This document shows positions 1 through 9,757 of a stretch of 64,000 nt of DNA, one piece after another. The notes beneath the pieces are model-generated. The model did not search any database, was not told where the DNA came from, and saw only the letters and a program-made list of their open reading frames with translations. This DNA is from Patagioenas fasciata (lineage: Eukaryota > Chordata > Aves > Columbiformes > Columbidae), in contig NC_092525.1 of NCBI RefSeq assembly GCF_037038585.1, positions 5,186,969 to 5,250,968 of the forward strand. Direction: 5' to 3'. Position 1 is the stretch's first letter, and each line of letters opens with the position of its first letter. The position numbers were made by a program, and so were the translations under genes.

Positions 1-1111
1 CTCAGGGCGAGAGCGATAAATGTGATCTGTGTCGTGGCGCAGGAACTTCCCGTACACTTGCTCCTCCATTCGGTCTCGGGTGCTGCAAGAGAGGGAGCGA
101 GAGATTCAGGGCAAGATTGACAACCTCGGCGTCCCCGTCCCAGCCACGGGTCACCCAAACCTGCAGACATCCCGGGAGGCCCCCTAAGATTTACACTCCC
201 CTATGCCCCACCCTTGAAGCCTGGACATCGCCAGAACCATAGAGCAAGTATTTCTTGAGGAGGCACCCAAAGGGTCCGTGTTCTCTTTCAGGCAGATGCT
301 AGCGCAAGATTGCAAATCATCTCACAGCTACCAGGAAGGTAAAAAATAACGTCTTGAAATGGGAAAGGAACAGGTATTGTTTCTCTTCATCACCTCCCTC
401 ATTGCCACGTTATCAAGGTCTCCCGCAATGTTCCACAGGAAACTTGAAGCTTGGAATTCCTGGTATTCTGAACCTGGGCAAGAAAGGAAGAAAAGCATGA
501 GACTGATCATAAAGAGGGTGGCTGCTCGTAACATGGAAAGAGCAGTAACAAGGTAAAAAGATATCACTTTTCCTTAGAGAGCTCTCAAAGCTGCCTGTTA
601 AGGACAAGAAAAACAAACTTGTGACGGACCATTACTTAAAATCCAAGGCCCAGGAAGCGATCTAATGCACATTGAAACGCGGGCCACGAGACAGTGGAAG
701 TGCCACGAGCTGAGACTGAAGGGACAGAGGATGAATTTCCAAAGAAGTTTAGGTTTCGATGTCAAAACGGAAAATTCTACGTCATTAAAATATAATGCAA
801 AAGTCAGTGTAAAATCAAGTAAGGCAACGACTCCAAATGAACTCCCAGGCGCTTCAGTCACTCAGGAGATCAAAAATGCGGATCATTTCTCACCTGCCCA
901 CCTCCCAAACCCCAGCCTATGTCCCCTGCTTCCAGCTTACCTGAGCCCAGATTAAAGGAGGATTTCAGAGGCCATGCCAAGTTCTGCTGCTCCTCGTTCG
1001 GGTTGCCAGTCTTCCTCCTCGCTCTGGAATTGCAGGTCAACCGCCTTCCTGTTCTTCTTTGATTGACGCTGAGCTGCCGCGTTACCCGCTGCCGTCTGAG
1101 CGGATCTCGGG
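1..1111. other. Unit head: non-repetitive segment (copy 1; recurs in each copy)
   Basis: This is the least repetitive, most AT-rich part of the unit (recurring at 8647, 40351, 48997 and 57644). On the plus strand a pyrimidine-rich acceptor-like site ends at about 294 and is followed 47 bp later by a GT (about 342), so a small exon is conceivable. On the minus strand an acceptor-like site sits at about 87-92, upstream of the tail block described separately. Short frames (359-556 of 65 codons, 665-955 of 96 codons) have no similarity I recognise. I see no gene that I can defend. Confidence 0.5.
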
Positions 1112-4100
1112 GAGCCTCTGGAACCGCCAGAGCGCTCCCCCCACCAACATTCTCTTGCCTTGTTTTCGGGGTTCCTCTTCACCAGCTGAGGCGCCCTCCC
1201 ACCCCCCGCCGCCCTCTTACCTTTTTCTAGAGGTCTCTTGAGCCACCAGCAAGCTCCCCCGCACCTTCTCTCAGCGATCTTGGCCCGCCAGAGGCCTGCC
1301 CCTCGTCAGCCTCCTCCCCTTTTCCTGGGTGCTGCTTGAACCACTGGTGGGCTCCCCTCCACCATCCTCTCGTCCTTTGTAGGGGAGTCTCGTGACTCAC
1401 CAGAGCGCTCTCCGCCGTTGCCTTGCTGGGGTTATTGACACCGCTTGACTTGCCAGAGCGCTCCCCCTCGCAGTTCTCTTGTTGGATTTCTTGGGACCTT
1501 TTGAACCATTGGAACAACGGGAATGCTCCCCCCCACTGTGACCTTGCCTTTCTTCAGTGCGATCTTGACGTGCTGGAGCACTTCCCCGCGCCGTCCTCTT
1601 GCCTTTTACTGGGGAGTCTCTTGAATATCCACAGCACTCCCCCCTGCCATCCTTCACCAGATTTTTTGACACTTCTTGACATCTCGGAGTGCTCTCACTC
1701 ACCCTTGTCTTGCCTATTTTCAGGGCGCTCCTGTCCCGCTGGATGCTCCTCCCTGCTGTCCTATTGCCAGATTGAGAATTCTCGACCTGTCCCAGCGCTA
1801 CCCCACCGTCCTTCTGCCTTCTACCTGGGAAGTCACTTGAAGAACTGGAGCACTCCCCCCTGCTGTCCTCTTGCCTTTCTTCACTGAGATTTTGGCCTGC
1901 CAGAGCACTCCTCCCTGTTGTCCTCTTACTGGATTTCTTGGGACCTCTTGACCCACTGGGTTTCTCCTCCTGCTGTCCTTTTGCCTTTCTTTAGTACAAT
2001 CTCAGCCTGCTGGAGCGCTCCCCCTCGCCGTCCTCCTGCTGGATTTCTTGGAACCTCTTGACCCCTTAGGGCGTTCCCCCTGCCACCCTCTTGTGGTTTT
2101 TGGGGGAGTCTTGTGATCAACCAGGCCGTTTCCCCCCACCATCCTCTTCCCCTTTTCCTGGGTGCTTCTTGATCCACCAGAGTGCTCTCAAAGCTGCCTG
2201 TTACCATCCTCTAACCATTCTCTTGCCTTTTTTGGTGGAGTCTTGTGACTCACCGGAGCGTTCTCCACCATTGTCTTGCTGGATTTGTTGACATCGCTTG
2301 ACCTGCCGGAGCGCTCCCCCTCACAGTTCTCTTCCTGGATATCTTGGGACATTTTGAACCACTGGGGGGCTCCCACCCGCCATCCTCTTACCGCATTTAT
2401 TGAGACGTCCTGATCTGCCAGAGCGTTCCCCCTCGCCGTCCTTTTGCTGGATTTCTTGGGATGCCTTAAACAACTGTGGGGCTCCCACCCACCATCCTCT
2501 AACCGCATTTATCGACATTTCCTGATCTGCTGGAGCGCTCCCCCTTGCCGTCCTCTTGCTGGATTTCTTGGGATCTCTTGGACCACTGGGGGGGCTCCCA
2601 CCCGCCATCCTCTTACCGCATTTATTGAGACTTCCTGATCTGCTGGATTGCTCTCCCCCTGGCCTTCCTCTTGCACTTTTTTGGGGGAGTCTTCTTCACA
2701 CATCCGAGCGCTCTCCCTCACCCTTGTCTTGCCTCTAGTCAGGGCGCTCTTCTCCCGCTGGAACGCTCCTCCCCGCCATCCTATTGCCAGACTGAGAATT
2801 CTTGACCTGCCGCAGTCCTGCCCCACCATGCTCCTGCCTTCTGCCTGGGAAGTCACTTGAAGAACTGGAGCGCTCTCCCCCGCTGTCCTCTTGCCTTTCC
2901 TCAGTGGGATTTTGGCCTGCTAAAGAGCTCCTCCCTGTCGTCCTCCTGCTGGATTTCTTGGGACTTCTTGACCCATTAGGGCGTTCCCCCTGCCACCCTC
3001 TTGTGGTTTTTGGGGGAGTCTTGTGACCAACCAGGCCGTTTCCCCCCACCATCCTCTTCCCCTTTTCCTGGGTGCTTCTTGATCCACCAGAGTGCTCCCC
3101 TGCACCATTCTTTTGCCTTTTTTGGGAGAGTCTTGTGACTCGCCGGAGAGTTCTCCACCATTGTCTTGCTGGATTTCTTGACATCGCTTGACCTGCCGGA
3201 GCGCTCCCCCTCGCAGTTCTCTTGCTGGATTTCTTGGGACGTCTTAAACAACTGAGGGGCTCACACCCACCATCCTCTAACTGCATTTATCGAGATTTCC
3301 TGATCTGCCGGAGCGCTCGCCCCTGCTGTCCTCTTGCTGGGTTTCTTGGGACCTCTTGACCCACACGAGCTCTCCTCCCCACCGTCTTCTTGCCGGACTT
3401 ATTGAGACTTCTTGACCCGCCAGAGTGTTCCCCCTCATCATCCTCCTGCCTTTTTCTGGGGATTCTCTTCAACAACTGAAGAGCTCCCCCGCACTGTCCT
3501 CTTCCCTTTTTTCTGGGTGATTCGTGAATCACCGGTGAGCTTCTCCTTACCACCCTCTTGGGCTTTTTTCAGAGCAACCTTGACCCATCAGAGCACCCCC
3601 TCACCGTCCTCTTGCCAGATGTACTGAGGGTTCTTCATCTGCCACAGCGCTCCCCCACGCCGTCCTCTTGCTGGATTTCCTGGAACCTTGTGAACCACTG
3701 AGGGGCTCCCACCCACCATCCTTTTACCGCATTTATTGAGACGTCCTGATCTGCCAGAGCGCTCCCCCTTGCCGTCCTCTTGCTGGATTTCTTGGGATCT
3801 CTTGGACCACTGAGGGGGCTCCCACCCGCGATCCTCTTACCGCATTTATCGAGACTTCCTGATCTGCTGGAGCGCTCCCCCTCGCCGTCCTCTTGTTGGA
3901 TTTCTTGGGTCCTCTTGACCCATCAGGGCGTTCCCCCTGCCACCCTCTTGTGTTTTCTGGGGGAGTCTTGTGACCAACCAGAGTGCTCCCCCCCACCATC
4001 TTCTTCCCCTTTTCCTGGGTGCTTCTTGATCCACCAGAGTGCTCCCCTGCACCATTCTCTTGCCTTTTTTGGGGGGAATCTTGTGATTCACCGGAGCGTT

Positions 4101-4965
4101 TTCCACCATTGTCTTGCTGGATTTCTTGACACCGCTTGACCTGTTGGAGCGCTCTCCCTCACAGTTCTCTTGCTGGATATCTTGGGACCTCTTGAACCAC
4201 TGGGGAGCTCCCACCTGCCACCTTCTTACCACATTTATTGAGACTTCCTGATCTGCTGGATTGCTCTCCCCACCGGCCTTCCTCTTGCACTTTTTGGGGG
4301 AGTCTTCTTGACACGTCCGAGTGCTCTCCCTCACCCTCGTCTTGCCTCTAGTCAGGGCGCTCTTCTCCCGCTGGAACGCTCCTCCCCGCCATCCTATTGC
4401 CAGACTGAGAATTCTTGACCTGCCGCAGTCCTGCCCCGCCATGCTCCTGCCTTCTGCCTGGGAAGTCACTTGAAGAACTGGAGCGCTCTCCCCCGCTGTC
4501 CTCTTGCCTTTCCTCAGTGGGATTTTGGCCTGCTAAAGAGCTCCTCCCTGTCGTCCTCTTGCTGGATTTCTCGGTACCTCTTGACCCACTGGGTCTCTCC
4601 TCCTGCCGTCCTTTTGCCTTTCCTTAGTACATTCTTGGTCTGCTGGAGTGCTCCCCCCCACCATCCTCTTGCTGGATTTCTCGGGACCCCTTGTCCCATA
4701 TAGGACATTCCCCCCCACCACCATCCTGTTGTGTTTTTTAGGAGAGTCTTGTGATCGACCAGAGCGCTCCCCCCTTGACATCCTCTTCCCCTTTTTCTGG
4801 GTGACTTTTGAACCACTGGTGAACTCTCCCCCATCATCCTCTTGCCACATATATTGAGACTTGTTGATCCGCCAGAGCGCTTCCCCCCCTGTCCTCTTGC
4901 CAGATTTACTGATACCTCTTGTCCTGTCAGAGCGCTCCCTTTCGCAGTCCTCTTTGTTCAGTTTG
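1112..4965. repeat. 57-bp degenerate minisatellite block, copy 1
   Basis: About 68 units of 55-57 bp follow one another. Each has a pyrimidine-rich plus strand: a CATCCTCTTGC-like start, a TGGATTTCTTGGGA-like middle, TTGACC, and a GAGCGCTCCCCC-like end. Fifty-seven bases equal 19 codons, and minus-strand frames show a 19-residue periodicity rich in Gly, Arg, Lys, Ser and Gln; the longest run 207 codons (4469-3846) and 183 codons (3286-2735, 5084-4533). Units of 55 or 56 bp break the frame. There is higher-order duplication: 2718-2950 reappears almost unchanged at 4331-4563. I do not recognise a protein family, and reading-frame length alone is not evidence of coding here. Confidence 0.93.
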
Positions 4966-6716
4966 TAAGGTAGGAGGGGGGATCTCTGATTACAGAAAGG
5001 TCCCTTTGTTCTAGGAGACATTCCCGTGCTCCATGCTTCAGGTTGCCCATCTTCCCTCTCATTTTCAATATGCAAGTCCATCACCGTCCTCCTCTTCTTT
5101 CTTGATCCCTCGATTCCCGGATGAACTCAAATCCTCTTTCTTGATCACTCTTTCTCGTAAGTTCACAACCTTACTTTCCTTTCTTGCTTTCGCCTTTGTG
5201 AGCTGCTCCACCCAAACCGAAATGCCCTGAAGACAGAAATACACCCACCCCAAGCCCGTACAGTCACATAGGGGGTGAGTCCGGTCGCTGACGCATCCCC
5301 ACATCCCACAGCAAGCCCACCTTGCCTTGGTCCCGGCCCCCCGCACAGGCCTTCCCACCAACCCAGCCCCTCCGTAGCAGCACAGTTTCCCAGCATGCAC
5401 CCCACAAAGACTTTCTTTGCCAGTCACCCCTGGCACTTACAGCAACACACCACATCAGCATCAAGAGCCCTGGGAGTGGAGAGCTGGCCAGGCCCTCACC
5501 CCGGCAGGATCCTCTTCCCCCTCCTTTAGCTGATGGCAGACAGACAAGACACCTCCCAAGAGGTGTCCAGCCCTCTCTCTCAACCACTCATGAGTACAAA
5601 AGCCCAGCCTCTACTCACCCACCCCGCCTCCCAAAACCCCACCAGCAGCCCCTGGTCCCAGCTGAACAGCAGCCAGTGCTGAAGATCTGGCTCGTGTTGT
5701 CGGACACAACCTTCCCATGGATGTCTGGGCCCCTGAGCAGTTTCCAGGGGTGGGAGGGCGCAGTCCTGATTACAGGGAGGTCCCTGTCCCAAGGGGGACA
5801 TTTTCTTCCTCCTCACTCCTGACTCGCAGCTCCATCACCTTCCTCCTCTTCTTTCTTGATCCCTCCTGACTCGCAGGTCTACCACCGTCATCTTCTTTCT
5901 TGATCCCTGTTGACTTGCAGATGCACTCCAATCCTCTTTCTTGATCGCTCTTCCTCGTAGGTTCACCACCTTCCTCTTCTTTCTTGCTTTCGCCTTTGCG
6001 AGCTGCTCCACCCGAACAGAGATGCACAGAAAACAAAAATATACCCACCCCAGGCCCGTACAGTCACACGAGGGGGCGAGTCCGGTCGCTGACGCATCCC
6101 CACACCCCACCACAAGGCCACCTTGCCTTGGCCCCGGCCCCCCGCACAGGCCTTCCCACCAACCCAGCCCCTCCGTAGCAGCACAGTTTCCCAGCATGCA
6201 CCCCACAAAGACTTTCTTTGCCAGTCACCCCTGGCACTTACAGCAACACACCACACCAGCATCAAGAGCCCTGGGAGTGGAGAGCTGGCCAGGCCCTCAC
6301 CCCGGCAGGATCCTCTTCCCCCTCCTTTACCTGCTGGCAGACAGACACCTCCCAAGGGATGACCACCCTGCTCCCTTAACTGCTCCCAAGTCCAAGAGCC
6401 CAGCCCCTGCTCACCACCCCCACCTCCCAAAACACAGCCAACAGCCCCTGCTCCCATTTTACCACTTTACCCCCGAGCACGGTTTCTAGGGGTGGGAGGG
6501 GGACGCACTAATCACAGATCGTTCCCTGTGCTTAAGGATACATTCTCCTTCTCGCTGGCTCAGGCTGCCCATCTTCCTCCTCACTCTTGACTCGTAGCTC
6601 CATCACCTTTCTCCTCTTTTGTCCCCTCCTGACTCACAGGTCCACCACTGTCATCTTCTTTCTTGACTCTGCTTGACTCACAGGTGCGCTCCAATCCTCT
6701 TTCGTGATCGCTCTTC

Positions 6717-7073
6717 TGTGTCAGTACACGGAAGACCGGGCACATGAGAAACTGCAAGAGTCAACAGCATGAGAACAAGCATTAGTGGAAAAATACAAGA
6801 ACAAAGGACTGTATGCTATGTGATACATCAAGGACAGAGGAGTTGATACAGGATTGATGCATCAAGGACAGAGGGACAGCTTGTGATAGACAAAAAAGGT
6901 GTTTATGGCAGTGACTTTGGTGGGAACACAAAACACATCACTTATGTAATGACTAACTTAGCTAATCAACAAATGCTTGAGCAAGCATCATAGCGAGTAT
7001 AAACGCAAGCCTGAATTTGTAATAAACATCTCTCATTGCACCTTAAAAGAGAGTCCATACCGCATTCGCTACA
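6717..7073 (+). repeat. 5' LTR of the deleted provirus, copy 1
   Basis: Starts with TG and ends with CA after TTCGCTA. It contains a TATA box (TATAAA at 6998-7003) and a polyadenylation signal (AATAAA at 7021-7026). The two signals are only 23 bp apart, so the signal must lie at or just before the transcription start and the R region must be very short. It aligns throughout with the minus-strand LTR at 38891-39235, with clear divergence, so both belong to one family but are separate insertions. Confidence 0.85.
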
Positions 7074-7075
7074 CA

Positions 7076-7095
7076 TGGCGTCCTGGAACAGGGAC
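7076..7095 (+). other. Primer-binding site, tRNA-Lys type, with 2-base insertion
   Basis: Begins two bases after the LTR end. It reads TGGCG, two to three variable bases, then GGAACAGGGAC. Compared with the standard lysine primer site it carries two extra bases in the middle in all copies, which would weaken primer pairing. Copy 1 also has a C to T change that the other copies lack. The minus-strand relative at 38871-38888 has a normal-length site. Confidence 0.75.
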
Positions 7096-7217
7096 TTTCA
7101 GCGTGCCTATAAAGGCAGTAGCCGCTCTGGTAGCGAAGCCCAATCGAACCAGGAAACAGGACCGGGAACCAGGACAGTGCGCGCCCACCACCAACGAAAG
7201 GTGAGCGATTGGGAACC

Positions 7218-7310
7218 ATGGGAGGGAAGTTATCCCTTAAGCAAAGACAAACCCTGGATGTCCTTCAACATGCGCTACAAACGCAAAATCAGGATGTATC
7301 AGGGGTCTGA
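7218..7310 (+). pseudogene. gag: gag fragment: matrix N-terminus, 30 codons then stop
   Basis: An ATG in good context is followed by Gly-Gly-Lys-Leu-Ser, the type of N-terminus that is myristoylated in retroviral matrix proteins. The frame stops after 30 codons (TGA at 7308). Matrix-like sequence continues in broken form to about 7475, where a large deletion joins it to the 3' LTR. The matching region on the minus strand at 38738 and below belongs to the longer ERV of the same family, whose start codon is ATA. The fragment recurs at 15864, 47568 and 56215. It is a decayed remnant. Confidence 0.7.
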
Positions 7311-7479
7311 TTGGTGAGTTTATTACAATGGATTGCTAATCATGTGCTAGACTTTCCTACAACTGGTACATTTCAGTTGGAGACATGGCACAAAGATGAA
7401 TGAGAATTATATGAACAGGTAACGACTGGAGATAAAGCTGCTTGCAAATATTCATCTACTTGGGGAAAAATTATGACTA

Positions 7480-7696
7480 CTAAGATACAGGATACAGGAC
7501 TGATACATCAGGGACAGAGGGACAGCTTACTATAGAAAAAAATGCGTATATGGCAGTTACATCGCTCATGTAATGTCTAACTTAGCTAAAGAGCAAATGC
7601 TTGAGCAAGCATCATAGCGAGTATAAATGCAAACCTGAGTTTGTAATAAATGTCTCTCATGGCACCTTACCGTGAGTCCACGCCAGATTCGCTACA
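7480..7696 (+). repeat. Truncated 3' LTR of the provirus, copy 1
   Basis: Matches the 5' LTR from the GATACAGGA-like motif to the GCTACA end, but lacks the first 130 bp or so and has internal deletions. It keeps a TATAAA-like box near 7621 and AATAAA near 7645. The direct abutment of decayed gag to LTR interior (about 7475-7485) marks a deletion that removed almost the entire internal region and the start of this LTR. Confidence 0.7.
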
Positions 7697-7897
7697 CTCT
7701 TCCTCATAGGTTCACCACCTTCCTCTCCTTCCTTGCTTTTCCTTTGCACGCTGCTCCACCTGAAGAGAAACACACAGAGGACTGAGCTACACCAGCCCAA
7801 GGGCACTACAATCAGACAGGGGCTGAGTCCGGGGGCTGACACCTCCCCACACCCCACAACGAGCCCACCTTGCCTTGGCCCCGGCCCCTCGCACATG

Positions 7898-8646
7898 CCT
7901 TAGAGATATCATAGCTCAGTACAAATCCCCACAGTCCTCACCTGCTGTTTGGTGCTTGCGGAGGGTCACACTCCCTGTGCCCCAGGGCACTGGCCCTACA
8001 CGGCCAAGCTCGGCAGCGGGACTGTCTGGAGCTGCCGCTGGCTGGTTCTCCAGCTTTAGGGTCACCCGCAGAAGCCCGCTCTCCTCAGCTCTGCACACCC
8101 ATCCAGTTGCGCCGCCCAGGCAAAGTCAGCTTCACCCTCTGCTCTACACCTCACCTGCAAACAACCAACTCTTCAACTGACAACTGTCCAAAACCCACCG
8201 ACAAACTCTCCACACCTCAGCCTTTCGTTTGCAACTGCTGCCTCTAGTGCATCTCACAGACAAGCCTTCAAAATCCCCTCATCCTGCAATAACACTCCAG
8301 CACTGATCACCTGTGGGAACAACTACCACAATACCATGCAAACACCAACCAGTTCTGGCACGGAAATATCACTTTCTCCTCAAGATTCCACCCTACACCA
8401 ACTGCTGACAAACACACGCTGTCCTCACCAAAGCCAAACGCTGCAACAACCAGCGACAACTCAAATTTGCGTGGGCGGTGCAAAATTGCAGGGGTGAGCT
8501 AACGCAGAGCTGGGCTTGAAAGCTGCAGAGTGTGCACCCTGTGGTATAACGTGGCGAGCTACTGCCATTCTGCCTTCTCCCTGGGAGAAGCGCGTGAGCA
8601 GAGGCTGCTTCAAGGCACGATGGGAACGGTTTGGTTCTCCGGGTCT
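7898..8646. other. Unit tail: G-poor segment and conserved block (copy 1; recurs in each copy)
   Basis: Starts abruptly at TTAGAGATATC after the shortened sub-repeat C. From about 8150 to 8460 the plus strand is unusually poor in G and rich in C and A. At the end lies a block (8651-8697, continuing into the next unit) that is identical over 47 bp in the otherwise diverged edge copy at 17296-17342. Minus-strand frames of 60-84 codons cross this part, with an acceptor-like site (CTCTCTTGCAG) at 8733-8743. No product is recognisable. Confidence 0.5.
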
Positions 8647-9757
8647 CTCAGGGCGAGAGCGATAAATGTGATCTGTGTCGTGGCGCAGGAACTTCCCGTA
8701 CACTTGCTCCTCCATTCGGTCTCGGGTGCTGCAAGAGAGGGAGCGAGAGATTCAGGGCAAGATTGACAACCTCGGCGTCCCCGTCCCAGCCACGGGTCAC
8801 CCAAACCTGCAGACATCCCGGGAGGCCCCCTAAGATTTACACTCCCCTATGCCCCACCCTTGAAGCCTGGACATCGCCAGAACCATAGAGCAAGTATTTC
8901 TTGAGGAGGCACCCAAAGGGTCCGTGTTCTCTTTCAGGCAGATGCTAGCGCAAGATTGCAAATCATCTCACAGCTACCAGGAAGGTAAAAAATAACGTCT
9001 TGAAATGGGAAAGGAACAGGTATTGTTTCTCTTCATCACCTCCCTCATTGCCACGTTATCAAGGTCTCCCGCAATGTTCCACAGGAAACTTGAAGCTTGG
9101 AATTCCTGGTATTCTGAACCTGGGCAAGAAAGGAAGAAAAGCATGAGACTGATCATAAAGAGGGTGGCTGCTCGTAACATGGAAAGAGCAGTAACAAGGT
9201 AAAAAGATATCACTTTTCCTTAGAGAGCTCTCAAAGCTGCCTGTTAAGGACAAGAAAAACAAACTTGTGACGGACCATTACTTAAAATCCAAGGCCCAGG
9301 AAGCGATCTAATGCACATTGAAACGCGGGCCACGAGACAGTGGAAGTGCCACGAGCTGAGACTGAAGGGACAGAGGATGAATTTCCAAAGAAGTTTAGGT
9401 TTCGATGTCAAAACGGAAAATTCTACGTCATTAAAATATAATGCAAAAGTCAGTGTAAAATCAAGTAAGGCAACGACTCCAAATGAACTCCCAGGCGCTT
9501 CAGTCACTCAGGAGATCAAAAATGCGGATCATTTCTCACCTGCCCACCTCCCAAACCCCAGCCTATGTCCCCTGCTTCCAGCTTACCTGAGCCCAGATTA
9601 AAGGAGGATTTCAGAGGCCATGCCAAGTTCTGCTGCTCCTCGTTCGGGTTGCCAGTCTTCCTCCTCGCTCTGGAATTGCAGGTCAACCGCCTTCCTGTTC
9701 TTCTTTGATTGACGCTGAGCTGCCGCGTTACCCGCTGCCGTCTGAGCGGATCTCGGG

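Larger units (their letters stand above)
6717..7696 (+). mobile_element. Internally deleted ERVK-like provirus, copy 1
   Basis: A 980-bp element lies between two copies of the 6-bp target duplication CTCTTC (6711-6716 and 7697-7702). It has a 357-bp 5' LTR starting TGTGTCAG and ending GCTACA, a tRNA-Lys-like primer site, the first 30 codons of gag, a short decayed gag remnant, and a shortened 3' LTR ending in the same GCTACA. Nearly all of gag, pro, pol and env is missing. A 6-bp duplication and a Lys primer fit class II (alpha/beta-like) retroviruses. The element recurs at the same position in every unit seen that reaches this far, so it was inserted once and then amplified. It has no coding capacity for a complete protein. 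Confidence 0.9.
4966..7897. repeat. Three GC-rich sub-repeats A, B, C (copy 1), C split by a provirus
   Basis: Three tandem related segments of about 740-780 bp. Each opens with a G-rich run followed by CTGATTACAG or a variant (4986, 5766 and a diverged form at 6508), then a run of 45-48-bp pyrimidine-rich mini-units (TTCTTTCTTGATCCC type), then a shared GC-rich body with CCTTGGCCCCGGCCCC (5320s, 6123 and 7870). A spans about 4966-5742, B 5743-6488 and C 6489-7897. C is interrupted by the provirus at 6717-7696 and is about 77 bp shorter near its end than the corresponding stretch at 39527-39618. The mini-units resemble the 57-bp array, so the two blocks may share an origin. Confidence 0.85.
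1..8646. repeat. Macrosatellite unit, copy 1 (8,646 bp)
   Basis: The sequence from position 1 recurs from 8647 with the same order of parts and very few substitutions, so this is one full unit in arbitrary phase. Parts in order: non-repetitive head (1-1111), degenerate 57-bp minisatellite (1112-4965), sub-repeats A, B and C (4966-7897) with a deleted provirus inside C, and a G-poor tail (7898-8646). No part has an intact recognisable gene; frames up to 207 codons arise inside the 57-bp array. Copy 1 carries private variants, for example in the provirus primer site and in sub-repeat A near 5334. I do not recognise the unit as a named satellite. The repeat itself is certain; any function is unknown. 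Confidence 0.97.
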
